A program made the position numbers and the translations under genes. Below are positions 8,687 through 15,371 of a stretch of DNA of 16,784 nucleotides, piece by piece. The first letter of the stretch is position 1; the number at the start of each line of letters is the position of its first letter. Origin of the DNA: Bordetella parapertussis (GTDB taxonomy: Bacteria; Pseudomonadota; Gammaproteobacteria; Burkholderiales; Burkholderiaceae); assembly GCA_945901665.1 (NCBI GenBank), contig CAMDLJ010000016.1, positions 1 to 16,784 of the forward strand, in the 5' to 3' direction. The notes under the pieces are model-generated. The model saw only the letters and a program-made list of their open reading frames with translations. It had not been told where the DNA came from and did not search any database.

Positions 8687-9555
8687 ACTTGGCTGAACTG
8701 ATGGCGCAGGGCAGTCACCTGTTGCAGTCTTCCCATGTGGCCTTGGGACAAGGCACTTTGGAGATGGCCGATGAGGCCGCATGGTTGGTCTTGTGGCGCC
8801 TGGGCTTGCCGCTGGACACCGACCCGCAGATGCATTCCGACCACCTGTCTGAGGCGCAAATCCAATCGTGTTTGGCTTTGCTGCAACAGCGCATCGACCA
8901 ACGGCTGCCCAGCGCGTATCTGACGCGTGAAGCCTGGTTGCAGGGGGTTGATTTTTATGTGGACGAGCGCAGCATCGTGCCGCGAAGCTTGATCGCTGAG
9001 GTGCTGGCCCTGCAAAGCATTGACCATTTTTTAAGCCCAGCACCCCAGCGCATCTTGGATTTGTGCACGGGCAACGGCAGTTTGGCCGTGCTGGCCGCCA
9101 TGGCCTACCCCGATGCAACCATCGAAGGCAGTGACATCAGCACCGATGCCTTGGCCGTGGCCCACATCAATGCGCAACGGCATGGCCTGTCCGATCGCAT
9201 CCAATGGCGCGCGGTGGCCGGATTGACCGCGCCTTTGGGTCAATATGATTTGATTTTGTGCAACCCGCCTTATGTGAATGAACGCAGCATGCAATCGCTG
9301 CCGCCTGAATTTTTGGCCGAGCCGCGTTTGGCCTTGGCCGGTGGCCACGATGGGATGGACTTTATTCGCCCTTTGCTGGCTTGTGCACACCAACACCTGA
9401 GCCCCCATGGGGTTTTGGTGCTGGAAATTGGCAACGAGCGCGACCATTTTGATGCGGCTTTTCCATGGCTTTCGCCCATTGGGCTGAGCACCAGCGCAGG
9501 AGACGACCAAGTGTTGTTGCTGGACCAACAACAACTGAAACAAGCCACATGTTGA
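8683..9555 (+). CDS. prmB: 50S ribosomal protein L3 N5-glutamine methyltransferase PrmB
   Basis: This is a 290-residue SAM-dependent methyltransferase of the HemK/PrmA-C family. The N-terminal helical substrate domain (residues 1-100) contains [20 protein letters not shown] and [10 protein letters not shown]. The Rossmann domain has the SAM loop [11 protein letters not shown] at about 126-136 and the glutamine-methylating NPPY motif at 194-197 ([14 protein letters not shown]). The phrase [16 protein letters not shown] and the whole-length pattern fit PrmB, which methylates ribosomal protein L3, better than PrmC, which methylates release factors. The E. coli protein is about 310 residues. The ATG overlaps the dapE stop by four bases and has no visible ribosome binding site. 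Its stop overlaps the next gene by seven bases. It connects the lysine genes to a ribosome-associated gene pair. Confidence 0.92.
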   Translation: MNLAELMAQGSHLLQSSHVALGQGTLEMADEAAWLVLWRLGLPLDTDPQMHSDHLSEAQIQSCLALLQQRIDQRLPSAYLTREAWLQGVDFYVDERSIVPRSLIAEVLALQSIDHFLSPAPQRILDLCTGNGSLAVLAAMAYPDATIEGSDISTDALAVAHINAQRHGLSDRIQWRAVAGLTAPLGQYDLILCNPPYVNERSMQSLPPEFLAEPRLALAGGHDGMDFIRPLLACAHQHLSPHGVLVLEIGNERDHFDAAFPWLSPIGLSTSAGDDQVLLLDQQQLKQATC

Positions 9556-11489
9556 ATTTCAAAAAAATTGTGTTGCGCCGAGGCACCAAAGTGGTTCTCT
9601 CGCAAGCCACTGCGACCATCCAAGTGGGTGAAAAGGTGGGTTTGATTGGCCGCAATGGGGCTGGAAAATCCAGCCTTTTTGCGCTGATCACTCGCCAACT
9701 CCAGGAAGACCAGGGCGAATGGTCGATGCCCGAAAACTGGGAGATTTCGCAAGTCGAGCAGCACATTCCAGAGACCGACCAAGGCGCCACCGATTTCGTG
9801 CTCGAAGGCGACCTGCGCTTGGGCCGCGTTCTGGCTGAATTGCACCAGGCCGAACAGCGCGATGATGGTGAAGCCATGGCCTTGGCGCATGCCGCTTTGG
9901 ATGATGCGGGCGGACACACGGCGCGCTCGCGCGCGCAGGCCATGTTGCTGGGTTTGGGTTTCAAAAGTAATGAACTCGACAACCCCGTCAACAGCTTTTC
10001 TGGGGGCTGGCGGATGCGCTTACAACTCAGTCGCGCTTTGATGTGCCCAGCGGACTTGATGCTGTTGGACGAACCCACCAATCACCTGGATTTGGATGCC
10101 CTGGTGTGGTTAGAAGATTGGCTCAAGCGGTATGAAGGGACCATGCTGGTGATCAGCCATGACCGTGATTTTTTGGATGCCGTGACCCGGGTGACATTGC
10201 ACTTGGACAATTCACAACTCACCCGCTATGGTGGCAATTACAGCGCCTTTGAAACTTTGCTCGCGCAGCAGCAAGCGTTGCAACAATCGGCCTTTGAAAA
10301 ACAGCAAGACCGCATTGCGCATCTGCAAAAATTCATCGACCGCTTCAAAGCCAAAGCCAGCAAAGCCAAACAAGCGCAAAGCCGTGTCAAGGCCTTGGAG
10401 CGGATGCAACGGGTGGACGCCGTCCTCGATGCCGCCGACTTTCAATTTGAATTCAAGCCCCCAGAAAGCTTGCCCAACCCCATGCTGTCCTTGCAAATGG
10501 CAGATTTGGGCTACAGCACAGATTTGGGTGCAACCACCATCTTGCGCGGGGTGGGTATTTCGGTTTTGGCCGGTCAACGCATTGGCATTTTGGGTGCCAA
10601 TGGGCAGGGCAAATCGACCTTGGTCAAAACCATTGCCGGCGATTTAAAGCTGGTCTCGGGCGAAATGGTCGAGGGTAAAGGCTTGCGCATTGGCTATTTC
10701 GCCCAGCAAGAGTTGGACGTACTCAAGCCTGACGACTCCCCTTTGCAGCACATGATTGATTTGGCGCGCAAAGTCTCACCTCAGGCGCGCGAGCAAGAGC
10801 TGCGCAATTTTTTAGGCAATTTTCGTTTTGTCGACGCCATGGTGGGTCAAGCCGTTGGCACCTTGAGTGGCGGCGAAAAGGCCCGCTTGGTGCTGGCCAT
10901 GTTGGTGTGGCAACGGCCCAATCTGTTGTTGTTGGACGAACCCACCAACCATTTGGATTTGGTCACCCGAGAGTCTTTGGGCATGGCGCTCAATGGCTTT
11001 GATGGCACGGTTTTATTGGTCAGCCACGACCGCGCTTTGTTGCGCGCTGTGTGCGATGAATTCTGGGTGGTCAGCCAAGGCCGTGTGCAGTCCTTTGCCG
11101 GTGACTTGGATGATTACCAACGCATGGTGGCTGACAACACCAACCAAGCGACTGGTAGCGCCAAGTTATCCAAAAAATCAAGCGCTGTGGAACCTACCCA
11201 AACAGGGGCACGGCAGTCGCGCCAGCGCCAAGCGCAAATGCGCCAAGACAAGGCAGATCGCCTCAAACCACTGAAGAAAGAGTTGCACCAGCTAGAAGCA
11301 AGCATGCAAGCCCTCCAAGCAGAATGGGCGCTGTTAGAGACCCAAATGCAGACGCCTTTGTCCGGTGCCGAGATGGCCGATTTGGGGCGAAAAATGAAAA
11401 GCAAGCAGCAGCAAATGGCCCAAGCCGAAGAGCGTTGGTTGGTCCTGAGCGAAGAGCTAGATGCCATGGGCCAGCAGTCAACTGCTTAA
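9549..11489 (+). CDS. yheS: ABC-F ATPase, YheS type (ribosome-associated)
   Basis: This 646-residue soluble protein has two ABC domains and no membrane segments, the ABC-F hallmark. In domain 1, Walker A GRNGAGKSS is at 34-42, signature SGGWRMRLQLSRAL begins at 151, Walker B LMLLDEPTNHLDL at 160, and SHDRD at 203. The inter-domain linker (about 240-300) is a basic coiled coil (IDRFKAKASKAKQAQSR), the part that reaches toward P-site tRNA in this family. In domain 2, Walker A GANGQGKST is at 349-357, LSGGEKARL at 439 and LLLLDEPTNHLDL at 459. A C-terminal coiled coil spans about 555-640. Close resemblance over the full length, including FSGGWRMRL and KAKQAQSR, points to YheS. The start chosen is ATG 9549 ([12 protein letters not shown]), overlapping the prmB stop. 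ABC-F proteins are thought to resolve stalled ribosomes; the precise role of YheS is less settled. Confidence 0.93.
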   Translation: MLNFKKIVLRRGTKVVLSQATATIQVGEKVGLIGRNGAGKSSLFALITRQLQEDQGEWSMPENWEISQVEQHIPETDQGATDFVLEGDLRLGRVLAELHQAEQRDDGEAMALAHAALDDAGGHTARSRAQAMLLGLGFKSNELDNPVNSFSGGWRMRLQLSRALMCPADLMLLDEPTNHLDLDALVWLEDWLKRYEGTMLVISHDRDFLDAVTRVTLHLDNSQLTRYGGNYSAFETLLAQQQALQQSAFEKQQDRIAHLQKFIDRFKAKASKAKQAQSRVKALERMQRVDAVLDAADFQFEFKPPESLPNPMLSLQMADLGYSTDLGATTILRGVGISVLAGQRIGILGANGQGKSTLVKTIAGDLKLVSGEMVEGKGLRIGYFAQQELDVLKPDDSPLQHMIDLARKVSPQAREQELRNFLGNFRFVDAMVGQAVGTLSGGEKARLVLAMLVWQRPNLLLLDEPTNHLDLVTRESLGMALNGFDGTVLLVSHDRALLRAVCDEFWVVSQGRVQSFAGDLDDYQRMVADNTNQATGSAKLSKKSSAVEPTQTGARQSRQRQAQMRQDKADRLKPLKKELHQLEASMQALQAEWALLETQMQTPLSGAEMADLGRKMKSKQQQMAQAEERWLVLSEELDAMGQQSTA

Positions 11490-11510
11490 CTGCTTAGCCC
11501 GTGCAAAACT

Positions 11511-11930
11511 TCAACTGCCCATGCAAATCGCTGGTCCTTGCAGGGCTTTGTTGCAGGTGCAAACCAAAACATAGCTTTTGATTTTGTCTTTTTCTGCCGG
11601 TGACACGCTGGCTTTTCGCAGGCCATCCGTGGGCAAATACAGTTTGGGACGCAACTCTCTGGTGCTGGCCTTGTCGTTCTTGTCGACAAATTGAACCACC
11701 GGACAAAAAATGGCCCCTGGCAAGGGATTCTTCACCTCAAACACCATGGTCTGCGCATCTCCAAGGGCCCATCCCGCATTGATCTTCAATTGCTTGTATT
11801 CGGCAGCCGTCAGCATGACCGATTCAACGGGTGTGGTGGGTTCAAAAAACCAACCCATGGCTTGAACTTGGCAAGTCAGGCCAATCGCGCAAACACCGCT
11901 GATCCAACGCAACCAAAAACTGCAGGGCAT
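11511..11930 (-). CDS. Small exported protein of unknown function with four Cys
   Basis: The 139-residue product begins with a likely signal peptide (MPCSFWLRWISGVCAIGLTC, cleavage probably after VQA at residue 24), so it is probably periplasmic. The mature part has four cysteines: Cys76 (AIFCPVV), Cys124 and Cys126 (VLVCTCNK) and Cys136 (AICMGS). They are spaced to allow disulfides, or a metal site at the CxC pair. I do not recognise the family. A good ribosome binding site, AGGTGA (11942-11937), lies six bases before the ATG, which supports the gene and its start. It is convergent with yheS, 21 bases away. Its start is only 55 bases past the tRNA-Lys gene and directly behind that gene's terminator, which leaves almost no room for a promoter of its own. 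Confidence 0.7.
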   Translation of the reverse strand: MPCSFWLRWISGVCAIGLTCQVQAMGWFFEPTTPVESVMLTAAEYKQLKINAGWALGDAQTMVFEVKNPLPGAIFCPVVQFVDKNDKASTRELRPKLYLPTDGLRKASVSPAEKDKIKSYVLVCTCNKALQGPAICMGS

Positions 11931-11936
11931 GAGGCA

Positions 11937-11942
11937 TCACCT
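11937..11942 (-). promoter_or_regulatory. Shine-Dalgarno AGGTGA of the small exported protein
   Basis: AGGTGA on the minus strand, six bases before the ATG at 11930, is complementary to the 16S rRNA 3' end. It fixes the start of an otherwise unrecognised gene. It lies only five bases past the T-tract of the tRNA-Lys terminator. Confidence 0.6.
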
Positions 11943-11947
11943 GAAAC

Positions 11948-11978
11948 AAAAAACGGGTGACAGATCAACTGTCACCCG
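11948..11978 (-). terminator. Intrinsic terminator of tRNA-Lys
   Basis: On the minus strand CGGGTGACAG (11978-11969 region) pairs perfectly over ten bases with CTGTCACCCG (11963-11954) around a five-base loop. Six T residues (11953-11948) follow. Stem, loop and T-tract are textbook for rho-independent termination. It lies seven bases past the tRNA 3' CCA and upstream of the small exported gene, so readthrough would set that gene's expression. Confidence 0.92.
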
Positions 11979-11985
11979 CCAATGT

Positions 11986-12061
11986 TGGTAGGACGTACAA
12001 GATTCGAACTTGTGACCAACGGATTAAAAGTCCGCTGCTCTACCAACTGAGCTAACGTCCC
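11986..12061 (-). tRNA. tRNA-Lys (anticodon UUU)
   Basis: A full 76-base cloverleaf is readable on the minus strand. The acceptor stem GGGACGT pairs with ACGTCCT (first pair G-U). The D-arm is GCTC/GAGC, the anticodon stem GCGGA/TCCGT and the loop CTTTTAA, giving anticodon TTT for lysine. The T-arm is ACAAG/CTTGT with loop TTCGAAT, and the variable loop is five bases. The discriminator is A and the 3' CCA is encoded. It is preceded by a good -10 box and followed by a strong terminator, so it is probably a single-gene transcription unit. It reads AAA and AAG codons. Confidence 0.97.
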
Positions 12062-12095
12062 AAATGTTCGCCAAACGAATCCAGCGAAGCCGCAA

Positions 12096-12101
12096 ATTAT
12101 A
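12096..12101 (-). promoter_or_regulatory. -10 box of the tRNA-Lys promoter, inside the end of tcdA
   Basis: A perfect TATAAT on the minus strand overlaps the tcdA stop codon. Transcription would start near 12089, about 28 bases before the tRNA 5' end. The bases after the box are GC-rich (TTGCGGC), the type of discriminator seen at stringently controlled stable-RNA promoters. A convincing -35 box at 17 bases is not visible (CCGAGA); CTGACA is present but only ten bases away. Confidence 0.6.
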
Positions 12102-12867
12102 GCGAATTTTTTGTCAGCTCTCGGTTTGAGATATTGGCCAATTCATTGATCACCCAGCCAGCGGCGCATTGTCCAAAAGTGGCGGTCACGCTGACCACAG
12201 AACCCAAGCCGTGGCAGTTCAATCCACCCTCCTCCAAGGGTTGGCATGATGCAGGCGGGGGCGATAAAACCTCTTTGCTGAAAACACATGTCACACCCAT
12301 TTTTTGCCCCCGAGGTGCGGCAAATTGATGGCGCAATTTTTGACGCAAGCGGGCCAGCAATGGGTCATGGGTCACTTGCCCCAAGTCAGCGATATCCACC
12401 CAGTGGGGCAATCGCTTTCCACCGGCCGCACCCACGCTGATGAAACAGGTTGAAGCGCTGAGGGCCCATGCCGCCATGGCCAGTTTGGCGCTGCTTTGGT
12501 CACAGGCATCGATGACGGCATCAAAAGAATCACCTGCGATATGAGGCCAATTGTTGGGCTCGACAAATGCATCTACGGCAGTGACTTCGCAACTGGGTTG
12601 GAAACTTGAAATGCGCTCTTTCATGGCCAGCACTTTGGACTGACCGATGTTGGCGTCGGTGGCGTGAATTTGTCGGTTGATGTTGGACTCAGACACATGG
12701 TCCATATCAATCAAGGTCAGCCGCCCCACCCCACTGCGGGCCAAGGCCTCAGCCGACCAAGACCCCACGCCGCCAATGCCCACCACCACCACATGGGCAG
12801 TGGCGATGCGTTGTGCGGCCTCTGGGCCATACAAGCGCTGCAAAGATGTCAACCGCCTGTCGACCAT
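12097..12867 (-). CDS. tcdA: tRNA threonylcarbamoyladenosine dehydratase TcdA (CsdL)
   Basis: This 256-residue E1-like ThiF/MoeB-fold enzyme uses ATP to cyclise t6A37 to ct6A in ANN-reading tRNAs, including tRNA-Lys. The ATP-binding loop GIGGVGSWS is at 30-38. LTLIDMDHVSESNINRQ (50-66) carries the acidic and Asn/Arg nucleotide contacts, and Lys78 follows. The central DACDQSSAKLAM, the VGAAGGK segment, VTHDPLLARLRQKLR, GVTCVFSKE and C-terminal GSVVSVTATFG all match TcdA rather than MoeB or ThiF. There is no rhodanese tail or zinc Cys-quartet. I chose ATG 12867; the frame is open for 114 residues upstream, but that part overlaps the transporter gene out of frame and has no family features. The start is 11 bases after the yeeE-like stop, so the genes are probably cotranscribed. 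Confidence 0.9.
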   Translation of the reverse strand: MVDRRLTSLQRLYGPEAAQRIATAHVVVVGIGGVGSWSAEALARSGVGRLTLIDMDHVSESNINRQIHATDANIGQSKVLAMKERISSFQPSCEVTAVDAFVEPNNWPHIAGDSFDAVIDACDQSSAKLAMAAWALSASTCFISVGAAGGKRLPHWVDIADLGQVTHDPLLARLRQKLRHQFAAPRGQKMGVTCVFSKEVLSPPPASCQPLEEGGLNCHGLGSVVSVTATFGQCAAGWVINELANISNRELTKNSL

Positions 12868-12878
12868 GGCCGAGGCAC

Positions 12879-13988
12879 TCAGAGAGACCTCTCCAAACTC
12901 CAGGTTTGGTACTTGAAAGCCAACCAAGCACCGACACCAATGCCCAAGACAGCAGTGAAGGCGTTGAGGCTGAGGGTGGATATGCCGCTGACACCTTGTC
13001 CAATGGTGCAACCCATGGCGGTCACGCCGCCAACGCCCATCAAAATCGCACCGACCAAATGGTGGGCCAGGTCGCCCGTTTGCCCAAACCCCTCCCAACG
13101 GAAACTGCCATTGAGCAGGGAAGACACGGCGGCCCCGCAGACAACGCCCATGGCAGACACCATGCCAAAGCTCAATACTTTGCTGACATCGCTGTAAAAC
13201 ATCAGCCAATCCAAGATGTATGCCATGGGGGCCACAAAACTCATGGCTTCCATGCGCCCCGAATTGGTGGTCAGATACACAGCCTCCAGGGTTTCGGGAT
13301 GTTCATGGACAAAGCCCAGGTGCCCGCTGACCCACAGCATGGCCGTGGCCACCAAGCCCAAACCCACCCCAGCGAATACGTGGTGGGCTTGCCAAAAATC
13401 TCTGTTTGAGAAGGCCCACAGCGCCAAGATGCCGCCCACCACCAAGCCCGTCAAGGGCCAAACCTGTGGCATGTCCACCCATGCAGAGACCCAGCTGCCC
13501 AGATGTGCGCCTGCAGGCATGTCGACAAAAACCATGTCAATGCTGCGATTGCGCCACACAGCGGTCAAGCCCTTCAAGGTGGCAAATGCAGACACCCCCA
13601 TGAACACAAAAACCACCCACGACTTGAGGTTGCCGGTGCCCATGCGGATCAAGGTTTTGTTGCCACAACCCGACGCCAAAACCATGCCGACACCAAACAT
13701 CACGCCACCGATCAAGGTGGACAACCAAAGCCACCTGGGCGTGTTGTAGAGCGATTGCTTGGGGTCTATTTGCCCTGACAAAGACAGCAGTGCGAAACCT
13801 GCCATGGCGGTGGCCATGACCAAAGCCCATTGGCGCATGCGCGACCAGTCTCCCATATTGACCACATCACTCAAGGCACCCATGGTGCAAAAGTGGGTTC
13901 GCTGCGCAATAACGCCGAAGACAAGGGATAGGGCAAAAGACGCCCAGAGCACCCATTGAATTTGATTCGCAATATCGTCCATGTGCAA
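12879..13988 (-). CDS. YeeE/YedE family thiosulfate/sulfur transporter
   Basis: This 369-residue integral membrane protein has about nine hydrophobic helices and the three family cysteine motifs. These are THFCTMGALSD (Cys34), ASGCGNKTLIRMGTGNLKSW (Cys108) and AMGCTIGQGVSGISTLS (Cys327). In structurally studied YeeE proteins three comparable cysteines line the route by which thiosulfate is relayed across the inner membrane. The duplicated CxxG-containing halves are visible. In other bacteria yeeE is often paired with a small TusA-like yeeD gene; none is present here. The gene follows cpoB by 15 bases and precedes tcdA by 11, suggesting one transcript. The start may be the ATG at 13988 or the one two codons on. 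Substrate (thiosulfate or another sulfur species) is inferred from the family. Confidence 0.87.
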   Translation of the reverse strand: MHMDDIANQIQWVLWASFALSLVFGVIAQRTHFCTMGALSDVVNMGDWSRMRQWALVMATAMAGFALLSLSGQIDPKQSLYNTPRWLWLSTLIGGVMFGVGMVLASGCGNKTLIRMGTGNLKSWVVFVFMGVSAFATLKGLTAVWRNRSIDMVFVDMPAGAHLGSWVSAWVDMPQVWPLTGLVVGGILALWAFSNRDFWQAHHVFAGVGLGLVATAMLWVSGHLGFVHEHPETLEAVYLTTNSGRMEAMSFVAPMAYILDWLMFYSDVSKVLSFGMVSAMGVVCGAAVSSLLNGSFRWEGFGQTGDLAHHLVGAILMGVGGVTAMGCTIGQGVSGISTLSLNAFTAVLGIGVGAWLAFKYQTWSLERSL

Positions 13989-14003
13989 GGCCGTGGTGGC
14001 GAT

Positions 14004-14813
14004 TTATTTCAAACGTGCCAGACGATCTTTGGCCGCGGTGGCCGCCTCTGATTCAGGGTGCGCTTTGATCAAGTCCTCAAATGCTTTGCGCGCCGCACGC
14101 ATGTCCTTGAGTTCGATATGACAGTTGGCCAAGGCCAACATGGACTCAGGGACACGCGGATGGGGCGCCAAGGCCACCAAACTGCGAAAACTCACCATGG
14201 CATCTTTGTATTCTTTCACCGCGTACTGTGCATTGCCCAGCCAAAACAAGGCGCTTGCTTTGTAGCCACTTTGCGTATAGCGACGAACAAAATCGGCCAG
14301 CATGGTCAACGCAGTGGCATAGTCGCCTTTGCGAAAGACCTCCAAGGCCTGGTCGTATTCACGCTTTTCAGAGGGCTCGGCCAGAAACTCTCGCCCATCC
14401 ATGGCCACTTTGATGGGTTCGAGTTTGCGCAATCGGTCATCTTGGGCTTGAATTTTGTCTTTTTGATCGCGCTGCCATTCAGACAAGGATTTGACCAATG
14501 CTTCATTGGCGCCTTGCGACTTGGCCAAATCTGACCTGAGGGACTCGATTTGGTTTTGCAAATCCAACAGGCTGCGGCGAAGCACCTGCAATTCGTCTTG
14601 GTTTTTGTCGGTGACCTCGCTGCCCTTTTTCATCAACACCAGATTGTCAGCGCGCAAGACTTCAATGGACATGCGCAAGGTCTCAACCCTTTGGCGCAAA
14701 TCCAAAATCGCCCGGCGCGCTTCATCGTCTTCAAACAAGCCCGCTTGGGCCGTGGATGAAAAGGCAATGAACAGCAACCCGCCAAGGATTGCAAAAACCC
14801 GCGTCTTCATCAT
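14004..14813 (-). CDS. cpoB: Cell division coordinator CpoB (YbgF)
   Basis: The product is a 269-residue periplasmic protein. The signal peptide (MMKTRVFAILGGLLFIAFSS then TAQA) is probably cleaved before Gly25. A coiled coil at about 30-130 (AILDLRQRVETLRMSIEVLR; LLDLQNQIESLRSDLAKSQG) corresponds to the trimerisation region. The C-terminal half (150-269) consists of TPR-like repeats: EYDQALEVFRKGDYATALTM, LFWLGNAQYAVKEYKDAMVS and ALANCHIELKDMRAARKAFE. In E. coli CpoB binds TolA and links outer-membrane constriction by Tol-Pal with PBP1B-driven septal wall synthesis. The start overlaps the pal stop (ATGATGA), so it is coupled to pal. The second ATG is an equal candidate. This is the normal position at the end of the tol-pal cluster. 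Confidence 0.95.
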   Translation of the reverse strand: MMKTRVFAILGGLLFIAFSSTAQAGLFEDDEARRAILDLRQRVETLRMSIEVLRADNLVLMKKGSEVTDKNQDELQVLRRSLLDLQNQIESLRSDLAKSQGANEALVKSLSEWQRDQKDKIQAQDDRLRKLEPIKVAMDGREFLAEPSEKREYDQALEVFRKGDYATALTMLADFVRRYTQSGYKASALFWLGNAQYAVKEYKDAMVSFRSLVALAPHPRVPESMLALANCHIELKDMRAARKAFEDLIKAHPESEAATAAKDRLARLK

Positions 14814-15352
14814 TTGTAGGCGATCTCAGCCCTGCGGTTTTTGGCAAAAGCTTCTTCAGAGCCGCCAGCCATGGCAGGCTTTTCTTTGCCCAAGCTGACC
14901 GCCTCAATTTGTCCATCTGAGACACCCAGCAGATTGAGTGCCTTGCGCACAGCCTCTGAACGCTTTTGGCCCAGCGCCAAGTTGTACTCACGGCCGCCAC
15001 GCTCGTCGGTATGGCCTTCCACAGCCACGCGGCGTTTGCTGTCTTGTTTGATATAGGCCGCATGTTTTTCAATCACCGCCTGAAACTCGGGCTTGATGGC
15101 AAAACTGTCGTAGTCAAAGTAAATGACCAGGGCCACACCCGCTGGACCACTGGGCACAGCAGCCAATGGACGCGCGTCAACGGTGGCCACAGCCGAACGG
15201 GCCGGGGGCGGTGCTGGGGCTGGTGCCGCAGCTGCAGCCGCGGCCACTTGCGTGCCTGCTTTGTCCTCGACGGGTACCTCATTGAGCTTGACCGGGGAAG
15301 AGCAAGCCACGAGCAGGGCCAGGGTGGCCAAAAGGCAAAGGGTTTTTTTCAT
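14810..15352 (-). CDS. pal: Peptidoglycan-associated lipoprotein Pal
   Basis: This 180-residue lipoprotein has signal sequence MKKTLCLLATLALLVACSS, with lipobox LVAC and lipidated Cys17. The residue after it is Ser, not Asp, consistent with sorting to the outer membrane. An Ala/Pro-rich linker (about 36-55) leads to the OmpA-like peptidoglycan-binding domain (75-180), with YFDYDSFAIKPEF, the VEGHTDERGGREYNLALGQKRS core (Asp115 and Arg131 contact diaminopimelate), and a final KNRRAEIAYK. Pal holds the outer membrane to the wall and works with TolB. A strong ribosome binding site AGGAGT (15365-15360) sits seven bases before the ATG. It follows tolB by 19 bases and overlaps cpoB. Confidence 0.98.
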   Translation of the reverse strand: MKKTLCLLATLALLVACSSPVKLNEVPVEDKAGTQVAAAAAAAPAPAPPPARSAVATVDARPLAAVPSGPAGVALVIYFDYDSFAIKPEFQAVIEKHAAYIKQDSKRRVAVEGHTDERGGREYNLALGQKRSEAVRKALNLLGVSDGQIEAVSLGKEKPAMAGGSEEAFAKNRRAEIAYK

Positions 15353-15359
15353 TTGTAGT

Positions 15360-15365
15360 ACTCCT
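15360..15365 (-). promoter_or_regulatory. Shine-Dalgarno AGGAGT of pal
   Basis: AGGAGT on the minus strand, seven bases from the pal ATG, is the strongest ribosome binding site in the window. It fits the high level of Pal made relative to TolB and CpoB. Confidence 0.8.
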
Positions 15366-15371
15366 AAAAAA

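Noticed and set aside
11473..11496. Small hairpin (AGCAGT/ACTGCT) and tandem ACTGCTTA repeat at the yheS stop codon, considered as a terminator
   Set aside because: The stem is only five or six bases with a tiny loop and no T-tract on either strand. It is too weak to call.
11691..11960. An 89-codon plus-strand frame antisense to the small exported protein
   Set aside because: It has no ribosome binding site, signal peptide or recognisable motif and runs through the tRNA terminator. The minus-strand frame has both a signal peptide and AGGTGA.
12868..13209. A 114-residue N-terminal extension of TcdA, making a 370-residue protein
   Set aside because: The extension overlaps the transporter gene in another frame, is rich in Trp/Arg/Cys/His with no family features, and the normal TcdA start MVDRRLTSLQRLYG is at 12867.
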